DNA from: JALWSI01 sp964569095 [NCBI: uncultured Aquificales bacterium]
Lineage (GTDB): Bacteria; Thermosulfidibacterota; Thermosulfidibacteria; Thermosulfidibacterales
Assembly: GCA_964569095.1 (NCBI GenBank)
Contig: CAZMTB010000041.1
Span: 1-21,092 of the forward strand
DNA: 21,092 bases
Direction of reading: 5' to 3'
Below, one piece after another: positions 9,310-15,585 of this stretch. The translations under genes and the position numbers were made by a program. A model generated the notes under the pieces. It was not told the DNA's origin. It saw only the letters and a list, made by a program, of their open reading frames with translations, and ran no database searches. The stretch's first letter is position 1, and the number at the start of each line of letters is the position of its first letter.

Positions 9310-10253
9310 TGGTGCTCCTCCCAACTCTTCAACACCGCCTCGAGGTCCTCTGGACCTCCAAAGGCCACCGTCTTCACCTTCCGGTTGGTCTTCTTCACCA
9401 GGCCAGAGAGAACCGTTCCTGCACCAACCTCCACGAAGAGGGTCACCCCCTCTTCGATCATCCTCTCAACGCTTCGTTGCCACATCACCGGAGCCGTAAC
9501 CTGTCGTACCAGCAGCTCTCTCAACTCCTCCCCACCAGTAACCGGCTCTGCGGTAACATTGGGGACCACGGGAACGGAAGCATCAGAGAAAGGAATCTCC
9601 TTCAACACCTTCTCCAACCTCTCTTGGGCAGGTGCCATCAGACTGCAGTGGAAGGGGGCGCTCACCTTCAACTCCACGGCCCGTCTACATCCTTCCTCCT
9701 TGGCCACCTCCATCAGCCTCAGAACCGCGTCCCGGTGGCCGGACACCACGATCTGCTGGGGAGAATTGAAGTTTGCCGGTTCAACAACCCTTCCAGTCTC
9801 ACCACTCACCCGAGAACAGAGGCTCTCCACCTCCTCCCTGGATAGACCCATCAAAGCGGCCATGCTGCCCTCTCCCGGAGGAGTGGCCTCTTGCATGAAC
9901 CTTCCCCTCAACCTCACGGCCCTCACTCCGTCCTCCAGTGAGATGACCCCCACCGAGACCAGGGCAGAGTACTCTCCCAGGCTGTGTCCTGCCACGAAGT
10001 CGGGCACGAGACCTTGGCCTTTTAGAACCCCGTGCAGTCCCGCACTCACGGTGAGCAAGGCGGGTTGAGCGTTCTCGGTTAGGGTTAGCCTATCCTGGGG
10101 ACCATTGAAGCAGAGATCCGTCAGGTCTTCCCCCAGAGCAGCACTCGCCCTCTGAAAGACCTCCCTAACCTCAGGCCACTCCTGGTAGGCCCGATGTCCC
10201 ATTCCCACGGTCTGAGAACCCTGTCCGGGAAAGATAAAGGCCTTCTTGCCCAT
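9306..10253 (-). CDS. fabD: Malonyl-CoA:ACP transacylase FabD
   Basis: Loads malonyl groups from CoA onto ACP for chain elongation. The 315-aa product begins MGKKAFIFPGQGSQ, the usual N-terminus, and has nucleophile Ser91 in GHSLGEYSAL, Arg116 in RLRGRFMQ, and catalytic His202 in SAPFHCSLM. The start is the ATG one nucleotide after the fabK TAG. The frame is open further upstream to 10307, but only as an antisense-like extension in fabK with no family resemblance. A purine-rich GGGGGA at the end of fabK is the likely ribosome-binding site. It overlaps fabG by ATGA. Confidence 0.98.
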   Translation of the reverse strand: MGKKAFIFPGQGSQTVGMGHRAYQEWPEVREVFQRASAALGEDLTDLCFNGPQDRLTLTENAQPALLTVSAGLHGVLKGQGLVPDFVAGHSLGEYSALVSVGVISLEDGVRAVRLRGRFMQEATPPGEGSMAALMGLSREEVESLCSRVSGETGRVVEPANFNSPQQIVVSGHRDAVLRLMEVAKEEGCRRAVELKVSAPFHCSLMAPAQERLEKVLKEIPFSDASVPVVPNVTAEPVTGGEELRELLVRQVTAPVMWQRSVERMIEEGVTLFVEVGAGTVLSGLVKKTNRKVKTVAFGGPEDLEAVLKSWEEHQ

Positions 10254-10254
10254 G

Positions 10255-11211
10255 CTATCCCCCGTATCTCTCGCAAAGGGTGCCGAGAATCTCCTTGGCC
10301 TCGGCAAGTACCCTCTGAATCACCTCGGCCACAGTGGGCTCGTCGTCGATGATACCCACTATCTGTCCAGCCATCACCGATCCCCTTTGTACGTCGCCGT
10401 CCTTGGCGGCCAACCTCAGCGCCCCCGCTCCCAGCTTCTCCAGCTCCTCCACGGGGGCTCCTTGCTTCTCCAGCTTCTGGAACTCCCTTGCCAGCTTGTT
10501 CCTTATTATCCTGACCGGATGACCGGTACTTCTACCAGTAACAACCGTGTCCCTATCCCCCGCCTTGATGTAAACCTCTTTCCACTTGGGGTGCACACCA
10601 CACTCCTTGGTGCACGCAAACCTGGTTCCCATCTGAACCCCTTGTGCTCCCAGAGAGAGGGCCGCTAGAAAACCCGCCCCAGTTGCAATACCACCGGCAG
10701 CTATCACCGGCACCGAAACGGCCTTCACCACCTGGGGAACCAGGGCCATGGTGGTAAGCTCTCCTATGTGTCCCCCCGCCTCTGTGCCCTCAACGATCAC
10801 GGCGTCGGCACCCTCTCTAACCATGCGCTTCGCCAAGGCAACCGAGGCCACAACGGGCACAACCTTTATGCCCCTCTCCTGGAACCTCTTCATGTAACGG
10901 CCCGGATTCCCGGCACCCGTGGCCACAACGGGCACCCCTTCTTCGATGATGAGGTCAACCACCTCATCAACATGCTGGGACATGAGCATAACGTTCACCC
11001 CAAAGGGCCTGTCGGTCAACTCCTTGGCCTTTATGATCTCGCCGCGCACGTAGTCAGGCTCAGAGTGCCCCGCTGCTATGATGCCCAGTCCCCCTGCATT
11101 GGAGACTGCCGCTGCGAGTTTGGCATCTGAAACCCAGGCCATGCCACCCTGGATTATGGGGTACTCGATTCCCAGAAGATCACAGATAGGTGTTCTGAAA
11201 AGGCTGTTCAT
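10255..11211 (-). CDS. fabK: Enoyl-[ACP] reductase II FabK (FMN-dependent)
   Basis: Flavin-dependent enoyl-ACP reductase of the nitronate monooxygenase/FabK TIM-barrel family, doing the last reduction of the elongation cycle in place of FabI. The 318-aa product shows YPIIQGGMAWVSDA, SNAGGLGIIAAG, the EGTEAGGHIG motif with His148 (the FabK catalytic-region histidine), PVIAAGGIATG, and QMGTRFACTKEC, all typical of FabK. Placement directly between fabH and fabD makes FabK far likelier than a stand-alone nitronate monooxygenase. It starts 3 nt after fabH. No fabI is seen in the window. Known biology: FabK enzymes are insensitive to triclosan. Confidence 0.94.
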   Translation of the reverse strand: MNSLFRTPICDLLGIEYPIIQGGMAWVSDAKLAAAVSNAGGLGIIAAGHSEPDYVRGEIIKAKELTDRPFGVNVMLMSQHVDEVVDLIIEEGVPVVATGAGNPGRYMKRFQERGIKVVPVVASVALAKRMVREGADAVIVEGTEAGGHIGELTTMALVPQVVKAVSVPVIAAGGIATGAGFLAALSLGAQGVQMGTRFACTKECGVHPKWKEVYIKAGDRDTVVTGRSTGHPVRIIRNKLAREFQKLEKQGAPVEELEKLGAGALRLAAKDGDVQRGSVMAGQIVGIIDDEPTVAEVIQRVLAEAKEILGTLCERYGG

Positions 11212-11214
11212 AAT

Positions 11215-12198
11215 CTACCACTCCACTAACAAGGCACCCCAGGTGAGGCCGCCCCCGAAGGAGACGAACAACACCTTGTGGCCTCTTTTTATTCTACCGT
11301 CCTCTATTGCCTCGTGAAGCGCCAAAGGTATGGACGCCGCCGAGGTGTTCCCGTAGTGGTCTATGGTGACCACCACCCTCTCCCAAGGCACCCTCAGCCT
11401 CTTGGCCAGCGACTGAAGTATGCGAACGTTGGCCTGGTGCGGAACTATCCAATCTATCTCTTCGGGTCCCACCCCAAGATCGTCGAGCAGCTCAAAGACC
11501 ACCCCCGCCATGTGCCTAACCGCAACCTTGAAGAGCTCGTTCCCCTTCATTGTGAATCCGTGAAGCCCCTGCTCGACGGTCTCGTGTGTTGCCGGCCTCA
11601 CCGTGCCACCGGCAGGGGTCCAGAGGAACTCGGCAAAGGTGCCGTCTGCATGCAGGCGCGAGCCCCAGATCCCCCTGGTATCGCTATCGTCCCCCCTGCT
11701 AACCAGAACGGCCCCTGCACCGTCTCCCACAAGAACACAGGTGGAACGGTCGTTCCAGTTCGCTATTCGAGAGAGTATCTCTGCTCCCACCACAAGCACG
11801 TTCTTGTAGGTGCCCGCCCTGACGAATTGGTCGGCCACTGTAACGCCGTAGAGAAAACCCGAGCAGGCAGCGCTCACATCAAAAACGGGTACTCCGGGAA
11901 TACCGAGCTTGGGCTGCATCCAGCAGGCGGTGGAGGGGAGAGGGGTGTCTGGAGAGGCAGTGGCGCATATGAGAAGCTCAACCTCCTCTTTATCCACCCC
12001 TGCGTCTTCCAGGGCCCTTCTGCAGGCCTCGGCTCCCAGGTCAGAGGTGGCAACATCGGGAGGCGCCTTGTACCTCCTCTTGATCCCGGTTCTCTGGGTT
12101 ATCCACTCGTCGGTGGTGTCCAGCATCTTCTCCAGGTCCTCGTTGGTGAGAACCTCCGAGGGAACCGCCACCCCCAAACCTTTGATCACAGACCTCAT
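11215..12198 (-). CDS. fabH: 3-oxoacyl-[ACP] synthase III FabH
   Basis: Starts fatty-acid synthesis by condensing acetyl-CoA (or a branched or other short acyl-CoA) with malonyl-ACP. The 327-aa product has the Cys112-His254-Asn284 triad in SAACSGF, VPHQANVRI and HYGNTSAASIP, plus DEWITQRTGI near the N-terminus. The ATG overlaps the plsX stop by ATGA and lies 7 nt after AAGGAG. An in-frame start 13 codons upstream is inside plsX and adds a non-homologous purine-coded tail, so it is rejected. Primer preference (straight versus branched) cannot be told from sequence by eye. Confidence 0.98.
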   Translation of the reverse strand: MRSVIKGLGVAVPSEVLTNEDLEKMLDTTDEWITQRTGIKRRYKAPPDVATSDLGAEACRRALEDAGVDKEEVELLICATASPDTPLPSTACWMQPKLGIPGVPVFDVSAACSGFLYGVTVADQFVRAGTYKNVLVVGAEILSRIANWNDRSTCVLVGDGAGAVLVSRGDDSDTRGIWGSRLHADGTFAEFLWTPAGGTVRPATHETVEQGLHGFTMKGNELFKVAVRHMAGVVFELLDDLGVGPEEIDWIVPHQANVRILQSLAKRLRVPWERVVVTIDHYGNTSAASIPLALHEAIEDGRIKRGHKVLFVSFGGGLTWGALLVEW

Positions 12199-13286
12199 TC
12201 CTGGGCTCCTTTCTCCTCCTCTTCCTCTTCCCTCCACGAGGGGATGGTCTCTTTCAACTTATCCCAAAAACGCTTGCCCGAGGTTCCCCTAATTGCCGCC
12301 AAGTGCTCCTGAATATGTCTGTTCAACTGCTTGGTTGCAAGCTCCTTGGCAACCTTTATGGCATTGGTGATGGCCCTTGCATCGGAGCTGCCGTGGGAGA
12401 TTATGCAGATACCGTTCACCCCCAACAGGGGGGCCCCGCCGTACTCCTTGTAGTCGGTTCTCACCTTTATCTCTTTCAAAAAGGGCTTCAACGCCCAGTA
12501 TCCGATGGCACCTCTCACCCCTCCATTCTGAAACGCCCTCTTCAGGAGGTGAAGCAGAAGCCCGGCCGTGCTCTCACTGATCTTCAGTGCCAGGTTTCCA
12601 GCAAACCCATCGCACACAACAACATCCGCCACGTTGTTGTACAGCTCCTTGCCCTCCACATTACCGATGAAGTGAAGCTGGGGCGCCTGCCTGAGGAGGG
12701 GATAGGTCTGCTTCACCAGCGAGTCTCCCTTGGTGTCCTCCTCACCTATGCTCAACAGTCCCAACCGAGGTCGCTCTATTCCAAGGATGTGCTTGGCGTA
12801 GAGATGGCCCATTATTGCAAACTCAAGGAGGTTCTCGGGCTTGCAGTCCACGTTTGCACCTGCATCCAGCAGCACAAAGGGATCCCTCTGAGAGGGAAGG
12901 GTCACCGCTATGGCAGGGCGAGAGACCCCCTCCAGGGTGCGAAGCTGTAGCTTTGCAGAGACCATCACGGCGCCGGTATTTCCGGCGCTCACCACCGCCT
13001 GGGCCTTGCCCCGCTTCACCATCTCCACCGCCCTCCAGATGGAGGACTGCTTCTTCTTGCGCAGGGCCATGGAGGGAGGCTCACCCATTCCGATCACGTC
13101 CGGCGCGTGCTTTACGAATATGGGGAAGGCCTCTGAGGCACCAGCCCTTTTCAGCTCCTGCCTTATGATCTCCTGGTCTCCAACCAGAACTATCTCGCAG
13201 TCGCAGCGCTGTACCGCCTCAATGGCCCCCTTCACTATCTCCCTGGGGGCATAGTCTCCCCCCATGGCATCCAGAGCTATGCGCAA
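12195..13286 (-). CDS. plsX: Phosphate acyltransferase PlsX
   Basis: Converts acyl-ACP to acyl-phosphate, the acyl donor for PlsY in phospholipid synthesis, so it links fatty-acid and membrane-lipid synthesis. The 363-aa product begins with the family hallmark MRIALDAMGGDYAP and has GNTGAVM, LLDAGANVDCKPE and VVCDGFAGN segments. The start is TTG: no ATG or GTG is available in frame at the conserved N-terminus, and AGGAGG lies 6 nt upstream of it. The next ATG, seven codons on, would cut into the conserved motif. The C-terminus has an acidic run (six Glu) before the end, making it a bit longer than the usual 330-345 aa. Confidence 0.96.
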   Translation of the reverse strand: MRIALDAMGGDYAPREIVKGAIEAVQRCDCEIVLVGDQEIIRQELKRAGASEAFPIFVKHAPDVIGMGEPPSMALRKKKQSSIWRAVEMVKRGKAQAVVSAGNTGAVMVSAKLQLRTLEGVSRPAIAVTLPSQRDPFVLLDAGANVDCKPENLLEFAIMGHLYAKHILGIERPRLGLLSIGEEDTKGDSLVKQTYPLLRQAPQLHFIGNVEGKELYNNVADVVVCDGFAGNLALKISESTAGLLLHLLKRAFQNGGVRGAIGYWALKPFLKEIKVRTDYKEYGGAPLLGVNGICIISHGSSDARAITNAIKVAKELATKQLNRHIQEHLAAIRGTSGKRFWDKLKETIPSWREEEEEEKGAQE

Positions 13287-13365
13287 ACCACCCCTCCTCC
13301 CCCAAAATCACCCCATCTCTTCTGCACAGGCGGGATCACCCTTCTTATTCTTATGGGTGGAACCA

Positions 13366-13551
13366 CTACTCCTCTACTGCCACTACCTCTCTGTCACGGT
13401 AGAAACCGCAGCTAGGGCACACCCGGTGAGGCAGTTTGGGCTCCTGACAATTCGGACACACGGAGAAGTTGGGTGCTTTAAACTTGGCCTTCCACTGGGC
13501 CCTCCTCTTGTCGCGCCTCGACTTCGACTGTCTGTTCTGGGGTACTGCCAT
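13366..13551 (-). CDS. rpmF: 50S ribosomal protein L32
   Basis: Small large-subunit ribosomal protein of 61 aa. It has the typical [19 protein letters not shown] start and a zinc-ribbon made by Cys32, Cys35, Cys45 and Cys48, so this is the zinc-binding (C+) form. The ATG is 6 nt after AAAGGAG. It lies in the widespread yceD-rpmF-plsX arrangement that ties ribosome production to lipid synthesis. The 79-nt spacer to plsX shows no obvious hairpin or promoter. Confidence 0.98.
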   Translation of the reverse strand: MAVPQNRQSKSRRDKRRAQWKAKFKAPNFSVCPNCQEPKLPHRVCPSCGFYRDREVVAVEE

Positions 13552-13595
13552 GCCATTCTCCTTTCACGCTGAAACTTCCCGTTTTCTAAAAACCA

Positions 13596-14126
13596 TCACG
13601 CAACGTCGCGGTCCCGAAGCTGCTTCTTTATCTCGTCCAGCACGTCCCAGCGAGGATCCTTGGACCGCTTCCCGCAACCACAGGACTCCCTGTTTCTATT
13701 CACTCCGCACACGGGACACAACCCCTTGCAGTGGGGAGAGCAAAGGGGCTTCATCTCCAGCACCGAGTAGAGCAGAGAGGTGTAGAGGGCGGTCAGATCT
13801 ATCACGCCGTGGGTGTACCCAAAGGCGTCCTTTAAGTCCCCCTCTAAAATCCCACCCCTGGGAAGGGGGGCACAGAGCTCGCTCACCTCCACCTCTGCCT
13901 CCCACAGGAAGGTATCGAGGCATCTGCTGCAGCAGAGCATCAGGGTACACCTGATGCTTCCAGTAACCCTCACAACCCCTCTCGAAAGAGGCTGCAGGGC
14001 CAACACACCCTCCGCGGGACCCACCACAGGAATCACCTCTCCAATGGAAGGGTCGAGGGGGGGAATAAGCTCCTCCACCACGAGCTCCAATCCCTCAGGA
14101 GGTATGTCTGAAACCCTTACGAACAC
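13596..14126 (-). CDS. yceD: DUF177/YceD family protein, Cys-rich C-terminus
   Basis: Member of the YceD (DUF177) family, found upstream of rpmF in very many bacteria and linked in the literature to 23S rRNA accumulation; exact molecular role is uncertain. With the GTG start taken here it is 176 aa, opening with VRVSDIPPEGLEL. It has a central CCSRC (Cys65, 66, 69) and a C-terminal cysteine motif with Cys129, 133, 137, 140, 149 and 151 (LCPVCG and CGCG), which looks like a metal site. The frame is open to 14207 but that would run over the promoter. The ribosome-binding site is weak (GAG-rich), so the start is less certain than the family call. Confidence 0.88.
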   Translation of the reverse strand: MFVRVSDIPPEGLELVVEELIPPLDPSIGEVIPVVGPAEGVLALQPLSRGVVRVTGSIRCTLMLCCSRCLDTFLWEAEVEVSELCAPLPRGGILEGDLKDAFGYTHGVIDLTALYTSLLYSVLEMKPLCSPHCKGLCPVCGVNRNRESCGCGKRSKDPRWDVLDEIKKQLRDRDVA

Positions 14127-14165
14127 CCTCTTTTCTCTTGTCCTTTCTCGGGCGAAGTGGGGCAA

Positions 14166-14195
14166 GGTATACGAGCAGGGAGAGTGGGTTGTCAA
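14166..14195 (-). promoter_or_regulatory. Predicted sigma70-type promoter for the yceD-rpmF-fab-lpxB-msbA operon
   Basis: On the - strand a perfect -35 TTGACA (14195-14190) is followed after 18 nt by TATACC (14171-14166). Transcription would begin near 14158-14160, leaving a leader of roughly 33 nt before the GTG of yceD. No other good promoter is visible upstream of this operon in the divergent region. Confidence 0.7.
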
Positions 14196-14215
14196 GTAGC
14201 AACACATCCAAAACC

Positions 14216-14244
14216 TTGAACGACTCTACAAGCGGTGGTATGCT
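14216..14244 (+). promoter_or_regulatory. Predicted extended -10 promoter for proA
   Basis: TTGAAC (14216-14221), a 17-nt spacer, then TATGCT (14239-14244), with TGG directly before the hexamer giving an extended -10 (TGn). Start of transcription would be near 14251, about 33 nt before the proA ATG. The -35 boxes of this and the opposing promoter are only 20 bp apart. Confidence 0.65.
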
Positions 14245-14283
14245 CCAGCTGCAGGTAAAGTGAACAGAATACGGGAGGAGAAG

Positions 14284-15540
14284 ATGGAGATAGGAAAGGT
14301 AGTGGAGGACAAGGCCAGAAGGGCCAAAGAGGCTGGGAGGGAGATTGCCACCCTATCCTCCCAGGTGAAGAACGAGGCTCTGCTGAAGATGGCATCCCTC
14401 ATCGAGACCCAGGCGGAGAGGATAAAGGAGGTGAACAGAAAGGACCTCGAAGAGGGCGAGAAGAAAGGGCTCTCGTCTGCCCTGATGGACAGGCTACTGC
14501 TGAACGACAAGCGCATAGAAGGCATGGCAGAGGGACTGAGGCAGGTGGCCGCCCTGCCGGATCCGGTTGGAGAGGTGGTGAAGATGTGGAAACGCCCCAA
14601 CAACCTTCTCATCGGCAAGATGAGGGTTCCGTTGGGGGTGGTGGCAATAATCTACGAGTCAAGACCAAACGTTACCATCGACACGGTGGCCCTATGCCTA
14701 AAGTCGGGAAACGCGGTGCTGCTCAGGGGAGGCTCAGAGGCCATACACTCGAACAGCGTACTGGTCGAGATCGCCCGCGAGGCGGCGGAGTCGGCAGGAG
14801 TGAACAAGGAGGCCATACAGTTTCTGGACACGCCGGACAGGGCAGCTGTGGGAGAGCTGCTTAAGAGGGACGACCTGATCGACCTAGTGGTACCCAGGGG
14901 TGGAGAAGGGCTGATACGGTTCGTGGCCGAGAACTCGAGGATACCGGTGGTCTTCCACTACAAAGGGGTGTGCCACACCTTTGTTGACAGAGAGGCAGAC
15001 CTCGAGATGGCCAAAGCCATCTGCTTCAACGCAAAGGTACAAAGACCAGGAGTGTGTAACGCCATGGAGACCATGCTGGTGGACGCACCCATAGCCGAGA
15101 GGTTTCTCCCCGAGATCGCCTCCATGTTGAAAGAGGCGGGTGTGGAACTTAGAGGATGTCCCAGAACCAGGGAGATACTTCCAGATGTGAAGGAGGCCAC
15201 CGAAGAGGATTGGTCAGAGGAGTACCTCGACCTCATTCTGGCAATACGGGTGGTAGACGGCATGGAAGAGGCCATTGCCCACATCCACCGGTACGGTTCT
15301 GCCCACTCAGAGGCCATAGTGACGGAGAACTACCAAAGGGCCCTGGACTTTCTCCGACAGACAGACTCCGCAGCGGTCTACGTTAACGCCTCCACCAGAT
15401 TCACCGACGGTTTCGAGTTCGGGCTGGGAGCCGAGATGGGCATATCTACACAGAAGCTACACTGCAGGGGACCCATGGGCTTGGAAGATCTCACCTGTTG
15501 CAAGTACATCATCATGGGAGAGGGACAGATACGGGAATGA
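14284..15540 (+). CDS. proA: Gamma-glutamyl phosphate reductase ProA
   Basis: NADPH-dependent aldehyde-dehydrogenase-family enzyme giving glutamate semialdehyde, the second step of proline synthesis. With the ATG chosen the product is 418 aa, matching the usual 415-420. Seen: PLGVVAIIYESRPNVT, LKSGNAVLLRGGSEA, DLVVPRGGEGLI, the catalytic Cys258 in QRPGVCNAMET, and FGLGAEMGISTQKLHCRGPMG near the C-terminus. The ATG is 5 nt after GGGAGG; a GTG eight codons upstream has no comparable site. It is a single gene: proB (glutamate kinase) is not beside it. It has its own promoter and converges on the TPR gene, with a hairpin between. Confidence 0.97.
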   Translation: MEIGKVVEDKARRAKEAGREIATLSSQVKNEALLKMASLIETQAERIKEVNRKDLEEGEKKGLSSALMDRLLLNDKRIEGMAEGLRQVAALPDPVGEVVKMWKRPNNLLIGKMRVPLGVVAIIYESRPNVTIDTVALCLKSGNAVLLRGGSEAIHSNSVLVEIAREAAESAGVNKEAIQFLDTPDRAAVGELLKRDDLIDLVVPRGGEGLIRFVAENSRIPVVFHYKGVCHTFVDREADLEMAKAICFNAKVQRPGVCNAMETMLVDAPIAERFLPEIASMLKEAGVELRGCPRTREILPDVKEATEEDWSEEYLDLILAIRVVDGMEEAIAHIHRYGSAHSEAIVTENYQRALDFLRQTDSAAVYVNASTRFTDGFEFGLGAEMGISTQKLHCRGPMGLEDLTCCKYIIMGEGQIRE

Positions 15541-15544
15541 TCCC

Positions 15545-15585
15545 GACGACCACCGGCGTGGGCAAGAGCTCCCCCGGTGGTCGTC
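15545..15585. terminator. Perfect 12-bp hairpin between convergent proA and TPR gene
   Basis: GACGACCACCGG (15545-15556) and CCGGTGGTCGTC (15574-15585) form a perfect 12-bp stem with a 17-nt loop. It fills the gap exactly: it begins 4 nt after the proA stop and ends on the base before the TPR gene stop codon. No T-run follows on either strand, so it is not a canonical intrinsic terminator. A bidirectional termination or 3'-end-protecting role is inferred from place and symmetry. Confidence 0.6.

Noticed and set aside
9229-10068. Long open frame on the + strand (279 codons)
   Set aside because: It is antisense to fabD and fabG, whose protein motifs and ribosome-binding sites are unmistakable; its translation is low in family-like features and rich in Ser/Thr/Pro, as expected for a shadow frame.
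11278-12312. Long open frame on the + strand (344 codons)
   Set aside because: Fully antisense to fabH and the end of plsX; high-GC shadow frame with no recognisable motif and no ribosome-binding site of note.
14188-14203. Imperfect operator-like repeat GTTG-N8-CAAC over the - strand -35 box
   Set aside because: Arms are only 4 nt; does not match the FapR consensus I know; likely chance.
14127-14207. Longer N-terminus for yceD (27 extra codons)
   Set aside because: It would cover the predicted promoter and adds residues unlike the family; GTG at 14126 gives the usual DUF177 start.
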